64,000 nucleotides of DNA from an uncultured Pelagibacteraceae bacterium (GTDB lineage Bacteria; Pseudomonadota; Alphaproteobacteria; Pelagibacterales; Pelagibacteraceae). The stretch lies in assembly GCA_902576335.1 (NCBI GenBank), contig CACGVC010000003.1, positions 21,001 to 85,000 of the forward strand, given 5' to 3'. Every line of letters starts with the position of its first letter. The first letter of the stretch is position 1. Under the pieces are notes generated by a model that saw only the letters and a list, made by a program, of their open reading frames with translations, was not told the DNA's origin and searched no databases. A program made the translations under genes and the position numbers. This document shows positions 10,144 to 20,091 of the stretch, piece after piece.

Positions 10144-11321
10144 TGAAGTATCTAAAAGATCAAGGAAATCTTGAAGGCAAAGTTGTATTATTAAGGCTTG
10201 ACCTAAATGTACCTCTCAAGAACCAAGTGATTATTGATGAGACAAGGATTAACAAGATATTACCTGTCATAAATTTCCTTATTAAAAAAAATTCCAAAGT
10301 TTTAGTAATCTCACATGTAGGTCGACCAAAAGGGAAAATAAATTTTGATCTATCTTTAAAACCAATTTGTGAAAATTTAGAGAGAAAAATAGATCAAAAA
10401 ATAAAATTGGTTAAGGGAAATATTTATAAAATAAAAAAAGAAGACTTATTTAAAAACTCAAAAGATCAGATAGTTTTTCTAGAGAATATAAGATTTTATG
10501 TGGAGGAAGAAAAAAATGATATTAATTTTTCAAAAAATTTAGCAGAGCTGGGAGATATTTTCGTCAATGATGCCTTTTCTTGCTCACATAGGGCTCACGC
10601 ATCTGTAAGCAAAATCACTAAATTTTTACCATCATTTGCCGGCTTACAGTTTGAAACGGAAATAAGTGCCCTAAAAAAAGTTACTACAGAAATAAAAAAA
10701 CCAGTTACTTGCATTATTGGTGGAGCTAAAATATCTACAAAGATAGGTCTTATAAAAAACTTAATACCTAAGTTTGATAACATTATAATTGCTGGAGCAA
10801 TGGCTAATAATATTTTAAATTACAAAGGTAATCCAGTTGGAAAATCTTTAAAAGAAGAGAATTGCAAATCAGTAATTGATGACATTTTCGAAACAGCAAA
10901 AAAAAATTCTTGTTTAATCAATTATCCAGAGGATGTCGTAGTTGGAAAAAGTATGGATGACAAGGCCATAATCAAAGAACTTAGTGAAGTTTCCAATGAT
11001 GACTTAATTTTAGATATAGGACCAAAAACAATAAAAAAAATTAGAGATATCATTGAGAGAAGTGAAACAATCTTATGGAACGGGCCAGTAGGATATTTTG
11101 AAAATCCAAACTTTGCGAATGGTTGTTATGAAATTACAAAAAAAATCATTGAAAAAAATGATAAAAACCAAATTTATTCTATTGCTGGAGGAGGAGATAC
11201 AATAGCAGTTTTAAATCAAATGAATGCAATAGATAATTTCAATTTTGTTTCAACTGCTGGTGGAGCCTTTTTAGAATACCTTGAAGGAAAAGACCTTCCT
11301 GGTATAAAAGCCTTAAATTAA
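10143..11321 (+). CDS. pgk: Phosphoglycerate kinase
   Basis: VVLLRLDLNVPL, NDAFSCSHRAHAS, GGGDTIA. Confidence 0.96.
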   Translation: MKYLKDQGNLEGKVVLLRLDLNVPLKNQVIIDETRINKILPVINFLIKKNSKVLVISHVGRPKGKINFDLSLKPICENLERKIDQKIKLVKGNIYKIKKEDLFKNSKDQIVFLENIRFYVEEEKNDINFSKNLAELGDIFVNDAFSCSHRAHASVSKITKFLPSFAGLQFETEISALKKVTTEIKKPVTCIIGGAKISTKIGLIKNLIPKFDNIIIAGAMANNILNYKGNPVGKSLKEENCKSVIDDIFETAKKNSCLINYPEDVVVGKSMDDKAIIKELSEVSNDDLILDIGPKTIKKIRDIIERSETILWNGPVGYFENPNFANGCYEITKKIIEKNDKNQIYSIAGGGDTIAVLNQMNAIDNFNFVSTAGGAFLEYLEGKDLPGIKALN

Positions 11322-11322
11322 A

Positions 11323-12330
11323 ATGTCTGAATTAAATAATATTGCTTTAAAAATAATTGGGAAAGGAAAAGGTATCTTGGCTGCGGATGAAAGCACAGGT
11401 ACTATGACAAAAAGACTTGAAAGTGTTAACGTACCATCAACTCCTAAGAACAGGTTGGTATTTAGAGAGGCACTTTTTAGTTCAACTAGTATGGCTGACT
11501 GTATTGGAGGTGTTATTTTGTACGATGAAACTATAAAACAAATATCGTCAAAAAAAAATAAGATTACTGAGTTAATTTCTGAAATGGGATCATTGCCGGG
11601 AATTAAAGTGGACACAGGAGCAAAGGTTTTGGCAGGTTCCCCAGATGAAAAAATTACAGAAGGACTTGATGGATTGAGAGAAAGATTAAAGGAATATTAT
11701 AAGATTGGTGCAAAATTTACTAAATGGAGAGGAGTTTATAATATCACAAAGGAATTTCCGAGTAAGCTTGCGATAAGTTCTAATGCTCACGCTTTAGCAA
11801 GATATTCTGCATTAGTTCAAGAATGTAATATGGTACCAATAGTAGAGCCAGAGGTTTTAATGGATGGTGAACATTCTGCTAAAGATTGCTATGAAAAAAC
11901 ATCGAATGTAATTGAAAAGTGTTTTGAGGAATTGATTTTTCACAAGGTGGATTTAAAAGGAATTATTCTAAAACCAAATATGATTTTAGCTGGAAATATG
12001 TCAAAAAATAAAATTTCAAATAATGAAGTTGCAAAATTGACTCTAAAATGCTTAAAAAACTGTGTTCCAACAGAAGTACCTGGGATTGCTTTTTTATCTG
12101 GTGGACAATCAGAGCTAGAGGCAACAGAAAATTTAAATTTAATAAATAAGTATAACGATACTAATTTTATAATGAGCTATTCTTACGGAAGGGCACTTCA
12201 ACAAAGTGCCCTAAAATTTTGGTCAAAAGATATAAAGAATATTAAGGGTACTCAAAAAATCTTTAACCATCGAGCAAAAATGAATACATTGGCTGCTCAA
12301 GGAAATTGGTCTAAAGATCTTGAGATATAA
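11323..12330 (+). CDS. fba: Class I fructose-bisphosphate aldolase
   Basis: GILAADESTGTMTKR, LKPNMILAG, FLSGGQSELEAT. Confidence 0.95.
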   Translation: MSELNNIALKIIGKGKGILAADESTGTMTKRLESVNVPSTPKNRLVFREALFSSTSMADCIGGVILYDETIKQISSKKNKITELISEMGSLPGIKVDTGAKVLAGSPDEKITEGLDGLRERLKEYYKIGAKFTKWRGVYNITKEFPSKLAISSNAHALARYSALVQECNMVPIVEPEVLMDGEHSAKDCYEKTSNVIEKCFEELIFHKVDLKGIILKPNMILAGNMSKNKISNNEVAKLTLKCLKNCVPTEVPGIAFLSGGQSELEATENLNLINKYNDTNFIMSYSYGRALQQSALKFWSKDIKNIKGTQKIFNHRAKMNTLAAQGNWSKDLEI

Positions 12331-12934
12331 TAAAAAAAAATTTATCTATTTAATCTCACCATTAAAAATTGATAAAACTTTTTATTTTCATCTTGAAAAT
12401 ATCTTGAAACAAGAAAAAGTGAGTTTTTTTCAGCTTAGACTCAAAAACGAAAAAATTGAAAAAAAATTAATAATTGGAAAAAGGATAAAAAAAATTTGTA
12501 AAAAATTTAAAGTTAAATTTTTGGTAAATGATGATGCTTATTTGGCCAAACACTTAAATGCTGATGGTTGCCATTTAGGTCAGAATGATATGAGTATTCA
12601 TAAAGCAAGAAAATTGATTGGTGATAAAATAATTGGGATTACTTGTCATAACTCAATTAAATTAGCAAAAGTTGCTTTGAAGAATAAAGCCGATTATATA
12701 GCTTTTGGAGCCTTTTACTCAACAAGCACTAAAAAAACAAAATACAAACCATCGTTAAGTATATTAAAAAAAGCTAGAAAAATCACAAAAAAACCAATAG
12801 TTGCGATTGGTGGCATCAATTATAATAACTATAAAAATCTTTTATTGAATAAAGCTAACTTATTGGCTATTTCAAGCTACGTTTGGAAAAATAAAAAACT
12901 TAAACCTTTTGAAGCAATAAGGAAATTAAAATGA
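12320..12934 (+). CDS. thiE: Thiamine-phosphate synthase family protein
   Basis: LVNDDAYLA, DGCHLGQNDM, GAFYSTSTKKTKY, VAIGGI motifs. Confidence 0.8.
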   Translation: MRYNKKKFIYLISPLKIDKTFYFHLENILKQEKVSFFQLRLKNEKIEKKLIIGKRIKKICKKFKVKFLVNDDAYLAKHLNADGCHLGQNDMSIHKARKLIGDKIIGITCHNSIKLAKVALKNKADYIAFGAFYSTSTKKTKYKPSLSILKKARKITKKPIVAIGGINYNNYKNLLLNKANLLAISSYVWKNKKLKPFEAIRKLK

Positions 12935-13491
12935 AAATAAATGCTAGTGAAATAAGAGTAGGCATGTTGCTTGAGTACAAAGATGATTTATGGCAAGTCT
13001 TAAAAACACAACATGTAAAACCTGGAAAAGGTGGAGCTTTTGCACAAGTAGAGATGAAAAGTGTGAACAAAAATACAAAATTAAACGAGAGATTTAGATC
13101 AAATGAAAGTGTGGAAAAAGCATCTTTAGAAGAAATTAGTTTTAATTATTGTTACGAAGATGAAAATAACTTTTTTTTCATGGATCCGAAATCTTTTGAG
13201 CAAATTCAAATAAAGAAAAATATAGTTGGACAAAAAGGGAGGTTGCTGACAGAAAATCTAAAAGTGACCATAAGTTTTTATAATAATGATCCAATTTCAA
13301 TAGATTTGCCTAATCAAGTTGAATGCAAGATTGATACAACAGACGCTGCTCTAAGGGGTCAAACAGTCTCTTCATCTTATAAGCCAGCTACTTTAGATAA
13401 CGGATTAAGTATACAGGTTCCACCATTTATTGAAGCAGGTGATCAAATTATTATTGATACCAGAAATTTAGAATACGTTAAAAAAATTTAA
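12931..13491 (+). CDS. efp: Elongation factor P
   Basis: LEYKDDLWQVLKTQHVKPGKGGAFAQVEMK. Confidence 0.96.
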   Translation: MKINASEIRVGMLLEYKDDLWQVLKTQHVKPGKGGAFAQVEMKSVNKNTKLNERFRSNESVEKASLEEISFNYCYEDENNFFFMDPKSFEQIQIKKNIVGQKGRLLTENLKVTISFYNNDPISIDLPNQVECKIDTTDAALRGQTVSSSYKPATLDNGLSIQVPPFIEAGDQIIIDTRNLEYVKKI

Positions 13492-13496
13492 AAAAA

Positions 13497-14237
13497 ATGA
13501 ATTCAATTTCAGCAAATTTAAATTTAATGATTAAAGCTTGTGAAAAAGCATCCAAAATACTTATTAGAGATTTTGGAGAAATTGAAAAACTTCAAGTATC
13601 CAAAAAAGGGCCATCAGATTTCGTAACAAACTCTGATCTAAGAGTAGAAAAAATATTAATAGATGAATTATCTAAGGGCAAACCAGATTATTCGATTATA
13701 AGTGAGGAAAATGGGGTGAAAAAAAATAAGGACATCAAAAATACTTGGGTAATTGACCCGATAGACGGAACAGTGAATTTCTTACATGGAATTCCTCATT
13801 TTGCAACTTCGATTGCTTTAAAACGTGAAAATGAAATAATATCTGGCCTAATTTTTGATCCAATAAAGGATGAAATGTTTTATGCTGAAAAAAATAATGG
13901 AGCTTACTTAAATAATAAAAGAATAAGAGTATCTAAAAAAAATAATATGCGAGAATGCTTATTTGCAACTAGTGGAAATGTAGAGGGAAAAATGGAATTT
14001 TCTTTTCGAAAATCAGGCTCTGCAGCTTTAGATATGGCATACATAGCTTGTGGAAGATATGATGGATACTTTCAAAAAAATTTACACTTATGGGATATTG
14101 CGGCAGGATTAGTTATTGTCGAAGAGGCAGGAGGTGTGATTAACAAAATTAACCTTAATAATATTAAAGACTTTAAAATAATTGCCTCAAGTCCCGATAT
14201 TAATGAAAAATTAATGGAAAAAATAAGCAACTTTTAA
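13497..14237 (+). CDS. suhB: Inositol monophosphatase family protein (SuhB-like)
   Basis: [46 protein letters not shown]. Confidence 0.93.
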   Translation: MNSISANLNLMIKACEKASKILIRDFGEIEKLQVSKKGPSDFVTNSDLRVEKILIDELSKGKPDYSIISEENGVKKNKDIKNTWVIDPIDGTVNFLHGIPHFATSIALKRENEIISGLIFDPIKDEMFYAEKNNGAYLNNKRIRVSKKNNMRECLFATSGNVEGKMEFSFRKSGSAALDMAYIACGRYDGYFQKNLHLWDIAAGLVIVEEAGGVINKINLNNIKDFKIIASSPDINEKLMEKISNF

Positions 14238-14272
14238 TTGTTTTAAAAGAAACTTTTGCTATAAGACACCGA

Positions 14273-14503
14273 ATGAAAAAAAATATACACCCTAAATACC
14301 ATACAATTAAAGTTGAAATGACAGATGGAACTCAATTTGAGACTAAATCGACTTGGGGGACTGAAGGAGACGTATTAAAATTAGAAATTGATCCTAAGTC
14401 TCATTCTGCCTGGACTGGAGGGAAGCAAAAACTTATGGATAAAGGAAGAATTAGTAAGTTTAATAAAAAATTTCAAAATTTTAAATCAGAAAAAAAAAAC
14501 TAA
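14273..14503 (+). CDS. rpmE: 50S ribosomal protein L31
   Basis: [29 protein letters not shown]...[10 protein letters not shown]. Confidence 0.95.
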   Translation: MKKNIHPKYHTIKVEMTDGTQFETKSTWGTEGDVLKLEIDPKSHSAWTGGKQKLMDKGRISKFNKKFQNFKSEKKN

Positions 14504-15070
14504 ATGTCAAAAGCTCCATTAATGCCGATGGCTACAGCTTTGTGGCTCGTTGAGAATACTACACTCACTTTTAAACAAATAGCTGAATTTTGCCATTTAC
14601 ATGAAGTAGAGGTCCAAGGTATTGCAGATGGTGAGGTTGCAAAAGGTATTAAAGCATACAATCCCATAATAACTGGTCAACTTTCAAGAGAGGAGATTGA
14701 TTTATCCTCTAAAGATATTAATAGACCTTTAAATATAAAAAATACCGACGTAGAAATATCTAATAACGAAAAAAAAATTAAAAAATATATTCCTTTGTCA
14801 AAAAGACAGGACAAACCAGACTCAGCATTATGGTTAATTAAACAACATAATATTTTAAAAGACTCACAAATTTCAAGATTAATTGGGATAACAAAAAATT
14901 CTGTTACTTCAATAAGAAATAAGAGTTATTGGAATTATAATAATTTGAGTCCTAAAGACCCTGTAGCGCTTAACCTTTTTTCACAAAAAGATTTGATAGA
15001 AGCAATAGAAAAGGCAGAAAGAAGAATAAAAAGAGAAAAAAAGGAAAAAGAAAAAGCAAAATTAAAATAA
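14504..15070 (+). CDS. DUF1013 family protein
   Basis: MPMATALWLVENTTLTFKQIAEFCHLHEVEVQGIADGEVAKGIKAYNPI, characteristic alphaproteobacterial DUF1013 sequence. Confidence 0.85.
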   Translation: MSKAPLMPMATALWLVENTTLTFKQIAEFCHLHEVEVQGIADGEVAKGIKAYNPIITGQLSREEIDLSSKDINRPLNIKNTDVEISNNEKKIKKYIPLSKRQDKPDSALWLIKQHNILKDSQISRLIGITKNSVTSIRNKSYWNYNNLSPKDPVALNLFSQKDLIEAIEKAERRIKREKKEKEKAKLK

Positions 15071-15133
15071 ATATCAAAATTATGAATAAAATTTATAGAC
15101 ATAAAATTATAAAAATGTTATTCAAACATTTTT

Positions 15134-15340
15134 TTGGAGGAATTTATTAAAATAGACGTAAAAGATAACAATGTTGAACAAGCTCTAAGAGTTTTAAAGA
15201 GAAAACTTCAAAGAGATGGATTTTTTAAGGTAATAAAAATAAAAAATACTTATGAAAAACCGTCTGAAAAAAAAAAGAGAATACTCCAAGAAAATATTAA
15301 AAGAGTAAAAAAATTAAATAAATTAAGAAATAGAATTTAA
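15134..15340 (+). CDS. rpsU: 30S ribosomal protein S21 (true start may be 15146)
   Basis: VKDNNVEQALRVLKRKLQRDGFFKVIK...RRVKKLNKLRNR; start codon ambiguous (see findings). Confidence 0.92.
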   Translation: MEEFIKIDVKDNNVEQALRVLKRKLQRDGFFKVIKIKNTYEKPSEKKKRILQENIKRVKKLNKLRNRI

Positions 15341-15346
15341 TTATAT

Positions 15347-15423
<77 letters not shown>

Positions 15424-15429
15424 ATCTAT

Positions 15430-16128
15430 TTATATCTTAAATCTTGATTTTTTACTGTCAACTAAGAAAGCTTTTACAGTTTCTGTTGTGAGCTTTTTAT
15501 ATGAGCTGCCAAATTTTTCGATTTTTTCAATAATACTAGGTGGTATCGTTATTATATGACAACCTAATTGTTTCGCCTGTATAAAATTGTATGGCTCTCT
15601 TACACTAGCCCATAAAATTTCTACATTATTGTATTTTTTTGCTAACCGGATACTCTTTACAAATTCAGGTACAGGATCCTTCCCTGCATCACCAGCTCTT
15701 CCTGCAAATATAGAAATTATCACTTTTGTTTTTTTATTAATTTTGTCTAAAATTTTTTTTGTTTGTTTTGCTGTATAAACAGCTGTAACATTTAACTTAA
15801 TATTTTGATTATTTAATTTTTTTATAACTTTACCTGAAAATTTATTTTTGGAATTAACTACAGGTACTTTTACGTAAATATTTTTACCCCATTCATTTAT
15901 TTTTAATCCTTGATTAATCATAGATTTGTGGTCATCTGCAAAAACCTCAAATGAAATTGGTTTAGTTTTACAAACTTTTAGAATCTTTTTTGAGTATAAT
16001 TTGTAGTCTTTTGCACCAGCTTTTCTCATCAAGCTTGGATTTGTTGTGAAACCTTTTATAATTTTTAATTTATGAAATTTTTTAATTAAATTTAAATCTG
16101 CAATATCACAAAAAATTTTTATACTCAT
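15430..16128 (-). CDS. Transaldolase / fructose-6-phosphate aldolase-like
   Basis: IFCDIADLNLIKK, GFTTNPSLMRKAG, YVKVPVVN, ISIFAGRAGDAGKDP. Confidence 0.9.
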   Translation of the reverse strand: MSIKIFCDIADLNLIKKFHKLKIIKGFTTNPSLMRKAGAKDYKLYSKKILKVCKTKPISFEVFADDHKSMINQGLKINEWGKNIYVKVPVVNSKNKFSGKVIKKLNNQNIKLNVTAVYTAKQTKKILDKINKKTKVIISIFAGRAGDAGKDPVPEFVKSIRLAKKYNNVEILWASVREPYNFIQAKQLGCHIITIPPSIIEKIEKFGSSYKKLTTETVKAFLVDSKKSRFKI

Positions 16129-16134
16129 TTTATC

Positions 16135-17532
16135 TTATAAATTTTTTGTAATATCCTCAGTCATTTTTTTTGCATCTGCGAATAACATCAAAGTATTTTC
16201 TTTATAAAATAAGTCGTTATCAATTCCAGCGTAGCCAGGTGAAAGACTTCTTTTTACGAACAATACAGATTTACATTTTTCTACATCAAGAACGGGCATC
16301 CCATAAATTGGACTTTGAGGATCAGTTTTTGCAACTGGATTAGTTACATCATTAGCACCAATTACAAAAGCAACATCTGCATTTGCAAAGTCGTTATTTA
16401 TTTCCTCTAACTCAAATACTTCATCGTATGGTACGTTTGCCTCAGCTAATAAAACATTCATATGTCCAGGCATTCTACCGGCCACTGGATGAATAGCGTA
16501 TGAAACTTTTATATCGTTTTTCTTTAATGTGTCGACCATTTCCCTTAAAGCATGTTGAGCTTGAGCCACTGCCATACCATATCCAGGAACAATTATAACT
16601 GAGGAAGCGTTTTTCATGAGAAATGCCGCATCATCAGCATTACCACTTTTGACTGGTCTTTGCTCTTTAGATGATTTGCTTGATGTATCATCGGTAGCTC
16701 CAAACCCTCCCAAGATTACATTGAAGAATGAACGGTTCATACCTTTGCACATGATGTAAGACAATATTGCACCTGATGAGCCCACCAAAGCACCCGTAAT
16801 TATTAAAGCTGTATTTTCGAGAGTAAAACCAATTCCCGCCGCTGCCCATCCAGAATAAGAATTTAGCATTGAAATTACAACTGGCATATCCGCTCCACCA
16901 ATTGGAATTATCAAGAGAAAACCAATTAAAAAGGAAACGAATAATAATATCCAAAACAAATTTGATGATTGAGTTGAACACAATAGGTAAATTAAAATAA
17001 TTATCGAAATTAAAATTATTGCATTAAGTGGATGTTGACCTTTAAATGTAATTGGTGAACCGGACATAATTCCTTGCAATTTTAAAAAAGCAATTACAGA
17101 TCCTGAAAATGTTATAGCTCCAACTGCGGCTCCGATTGACATTTCAATTAAGCTTCCAAGTTTAATATTTCCAGGTGAGCCAAGATTGAATGCTACAGGA
17201 TTTAAAAATGCTGAAATAGCTACGAAGACTGCAGCTAGTCCAACTAAACTATGAAACCCCGCTACTAATTCTGGCATAGCTGTCATTGGAATTCTATACG
17301 CTATAAAGGCTCCAATTGAACCCCCAACCACAATAAAAATTATAACAAAAATAAACCCACTTGAAAAAGTTCCTATTGATAAAAAAGTTACAGTAACAGC
17401 TATAATCATTCCTAAAATTCCAAATAGATTTCCTTGTCTAGATGTCTCCGGTGATGAGAGACCTCTCAAAGCAAGAATAAATAACACCCCCGAGACTAAA
17501 TAAAAAATTGCTGATAAGTTTGCTGAAATCAT
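16135..17532 (-). CDS. pntB: NAD(P) transhydrogenase subunit beta
   Basis: IVPGYGMAVAQAQHALREMVDTL, HPVAGRMPGHMNVLLAEANVPYDEV. Confidence 0.96.
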   Translation of the reverse strand: MISANLSAIFYLVSGVLFILALRGLSSPETSRQGNLFGILGMIIAVTVTFLSIGTFSSGFIFVIIFIVVGGSIGAFIAYRIPMTAMPELVAGFHSLVGLAAVFVAISAFLNPVAFNLGSPGNIKLGSLIEMSIGAAVGAITFSGSVIAFLKLQGIMSGSPITFKGQHPLNAIILISIIILIYLLCSTQSSNLFWILLFVSFLIGFLLIIPIGGADMPVVISMLNSYSGWAAAGIGFTLENTALIITGALVGSSGAILSYIMCKGMNRSFFNVILGGFGATDDTSSKSSKEQRPVKSGNADDAAFLMKNASSVIIVPGYGMAVAQAQHALREMVDTLKKNDIKVSYAIHPVAGRMPGHMNVLLAEANVPYDEVFELEEINNDFANADVAFVIGANDVTNPVAKTDPQSPIYGMPVLDVEKCKSVLFVKRSLSPGYAGIDNDLFYKENTLMLFADAKKMTEDITKNL

Positions 17533-17840
17533 TATTTTTCTTTTTTCTTTTTCTTATACATTGCCAACATTCTTTGTGTTACTAAGAACCCGCCAAAAAT
17601 ATTTATTGCTGCAAGTGCAATTGCTAAAAAGCCAAATATACTCGATGTATTGAAAACACTTTGTGGATCTCCAGATAATCCTGCAATAATTGCTCCAACT
17701 ATAATTACAGAGGAAATAGCGTTTGTAACAGACATTAAGGGAGTGTGTAATGATGGTGTAACACTCCAAACAACATAATACCCAACAAAAATAGAGAGGA
17801 TAAAAATGCTTAGTCTAAATATCAAAGGATCAATTTCCAT
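17532..17840 (-). CDS. NAD(P) transhydrogenase subunit alpha part 2
   Basis: VVWSVTPSLHTPLMSVTNAISSVIIVGAI. Confidence 0.94.
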   Translation of the reverse strand: MEIDPLIFRLSIFILSIFVGYYVVWSVTPSLHTPLMSVTNAISSVIIVGAIIAGLSGDPQSVFNTSSIFGFLAIALAAINIFGGFLVTQRMLAMYKKKKKEK

Positions 17841-17844
17841 AATT

Positions 17845-18933
17845 TTATTTAATTAAAGTTTTACTTATTATCTCATCCTCTAGATTAATGTTAATTTTTT
17901 TTTGATCTTTATCATATAAATTTTCTATAAAGTTAAATACATTTTTTGCATATAAATTAGATGCAGAGATTGGTAGTTTGTTTAAAATATTACGTTCACC
18001 CATAATTTTTACACCATTTTTTTCAATAATTTTGTCTGCCTCCGTAAATGCTGTATTTCCACCTTGAACTGCTGCTAAATCATAAATTACAGATCCAGGT
18101 TGCATATTGCTTATCATATAATCTTTGATAATTAGTGGGGCTTTTTTTCCAGGTATCAATGCTGTGCATACTACTATATCAATTCTTTTTAATGTATCTG
18201 CTAACAATTCCTCTTGTTTTTTTTTAAATTCTTCGGAAGCCTCTTTTGCATAACCGCCTTCAGTTTCCAAATTTTCCGAACCCTCCACAGTTAGGAATTT
18301 ACCTCCTAAACTTTCCACCTGTTCTTTAGATGCCATTCTTACATCTGTGCCAAAAACTATTGCACCCATTCTTTTTGCTGTTGCAACCGCTTGGAGTCCC
18401 GCGACACCTGCACCAACAACCAAAACTTTTGCTGCAGGAATTGTGCCTGCAGCTGTCATCATCATAGGTATTGCTTTCTCAAAATTTGCAAAAGACTCTA
18501 TTACTGCCTTGTATCCCGCAAGATTTGCTTGAGAAGACAATATATCCATTGATTGTGCTCTTGTTATTCTTGGCAAAAGCTCTAAGGAAAAGAGATTTAC
18601 TTTTCTTTCTTTTAGATTTTTTAACTTTTCCTCATTTTCATAAGGATTTAAAACACCTATTAAAGTTTGATTATCTTTAATAAGTGAAATTTTTTTATCT
18701 GATAAAATTCCTAATTGAATTATAAGATCCGAGCTTTGTAAAATTTCATCTTCATTTTTTTTAAATTTTACCCCGAGATCTAAATATTCTTTATCCTCTA
18801 TACCTAAATGTAAACCATAATTTTCACTTAAAAATATCTCAAATCCAAGTGAAACATATTTTTTCACAATATCTGGGGTTAAAGCTATTCTTTTTTCAAA
18901 TTTTTGGTTTTCAAATATAGATCCAATTTTCAT
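17845..18933 (-). CDS. pntA: NAD(P) transhydrogenase subunit alpha part 1
   Basis: EKRIALTPDIVKKY, VVGAGVAGLQAVATAKRMGAIV. Confidence 0.95.
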   Translation of the reverse strand: MKIGSIFENQKFEKRIALTPDIVKKYVSLGFEIFLSENYGLHLGIEDKEYLDLGVKFKKNEDEILQSSDLIIQLGILSDKKISLIKDNQTLIGVLNPYENEEKLKNLKERKVNLFSLELLPRITRAQSMDILSSQANLAGYKAVIESFANFEKAIPMMMTAAGTIPAAKVLVVGAGVAGLQAVATAKRMGAIVFGTDVRMASKEQVESLGGKFLTVEGSENLETEGGYAKEASEEFKKKQEELLADTLKRIDIVVCTALIPGKKAPLIIKDYMISNMQPGSVIYDLAAVQGGNTAFTEADKIIEKNGVKIMGERNILNKLPISASNLYAKNVFNFIENLYDKDQKKININLEDEIISKTLIK

Positions 18934-18941
18934 TTAAAATT

Positions 18942-19052
18942 TTATAGTAAGAATATTGCCATTAAAGCCAAAACAAATATTACAGCCACGGTTCCCCAGA
19001 GAACAAACTTAGTAAAATTATTCCATGTATTTTTATGGTTTTCATTATCCAT
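18942..19052 (-). CDS. aa3-type cytochrome c oxidase subunit IV-like small protein (36 aa; not in ORF track)
   Basis: Manual translation MDNENHKNTWNNFTKFVLWGTVAVIFVLALMAIFLL*; single TM helix; next to pntA. Confidence 0.7.
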   Translation of the reverse strand: MDNENHKNTWNNFTKFVLWGTVAVIFVLALMAIFLL

Positions 19053-19057
19053 AAAAA

Positions 19058-19183
19058 TTACTTCTGTCTTGCTTTAAATTTTGGATTTGTTTTATTAATC
19101 ACGTAAACTCTCCCCCGCCTTCTTACGAGTTTAGAGTTTAAATCTCTTTTGATGATTGATTTGAGCGAGCTTTTTATTTTCAT
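19058..19183 (-). CDS. rpmJ: 50S ribosomal protein L36 (41 aa; not in ORF track)
   Basis: Manual translation [41 protein letters not shown]. Confidence 0.9.
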   Translation of the reverse strand: MKIKSSLKSIIKRDLNSKLVRRRGRVYVINKTNPKFKARQK

Positions 19184-20091
19184 GATTTTATACCTTCTAT
19201 AAACGATGTTACATAATCTTTCAAACTTATTCTTCCAAATCTTTGAATTATATTTTTACCTTGTGAAATCTTTGTTAGGGCTGAAGCGTACCTTTCGCCA
19301 GGTCTAGATTTTAAGAATTTAATTCTAGAATTAAACATTTTAGCAACCTCTATAATAGAGTAGTTTTTCTTGTGAGAAATACTGTAATGGCAACATTTTT
19401 TATTTTTCCAAGCTTCATAACAGACGTTAACTGTATCGTTAATATGAGTAAATCTTCTAGTTTGTGATCCAGGTTTTACAACTGGTAATGGTTTTTTTTT
19501 TTTATAATTATTTTCGAATATACCAATTACAGTAGCCATATCCCCTTTTTGAATATGTCTCGACCCATAAACATTATAAAAATAAATGATTTCAAATTTT
19601 AAATTAAACCATTTTCGTAAATTTTCCAATAATTCTAAATTTTTTGATTTAGAAAATGCATAAGGGGATAAATTTTTATCATTACCATTATTACCTAAGC
19701 TAGCAGAAGTAGCTGAATAAATTATTTTTATTCTATTATCTAAACAGAACTTAAAAACAGCTTGAGTACCAATTGTATTTGATTTATAGCACTCGTCAAA
19801 CTTCAAAAAACTTTGATAAATTCTAGAAAATTCTCCAAAATGAAAAATAGTAATAATTTTTTTTTTAAATTTATTTAAATATAAACTTATGTTTTTTGTA
19901 TTGCCTGCAATGTATTTAACTCTATTTGATTCAAAATGATTTTGCTTACTACCACTAGAATAATTATCGATTGAAATTATATCATATTTAGTTTTTTTAA
20001 GTAATAATTCGATTAAGTTTGATCCAACAAAGCCCGCACCACCAGTTACAACTAAAATTTTTTTTATTTTTTTTCTAATATCTTTTCCCAT
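19180..20091 (-). CDS. NAD-dependent epimerase/dehydratase (extended SDR)
   Basis: [26 protein letters not shown], extended SDR fold. Confidence 0.85.
   Translation of the reverse strand: MGKDIRKKIKKILVVTGGAGFVGSNLIELLLKKTKYDIISIDNYSSGSKQNHFESNRVKYIAGNTKNISLYLNKFKKKIITIFHFGEFSRIYQSFLKFDECYKSNTIGTQAVFKFCLDNRIKIIYSATSASLGNNGNDKNLSPYAFSKSKNLELLENLRKWFNLKFEIIYFYNVYGSRHIQKGDMATVIGIFENNYKKKKPLPVVKPGSQTRRFTHINDTVNVCYEAWKNKKCCHYSISHKKNYSIIEVAKMFNSRIKFLKSRPGERYASALTKISQGKNIIQRFGRISLKDYVTSFIEGIKS

Noticed and set aside
10595-11615. ORFs 10595-10783 and 11313-11615 (-)
   Set aside because: Antisense to pgk and fba; no supporting features.
15424-15460. Terminator after the initiator tRNA
   Set aside because: Only AT-rich sequence with no convincing hairpin; the stop of the convergent transaldolase gene starts 6 bp after the tRNA.
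15587-18680. ORFs 15587-15778, 16688-16981, 17554-17769, 18347-18532, 18471-18680
   Set aside because: Shadow ORFs of transaldolase and pnt genes.
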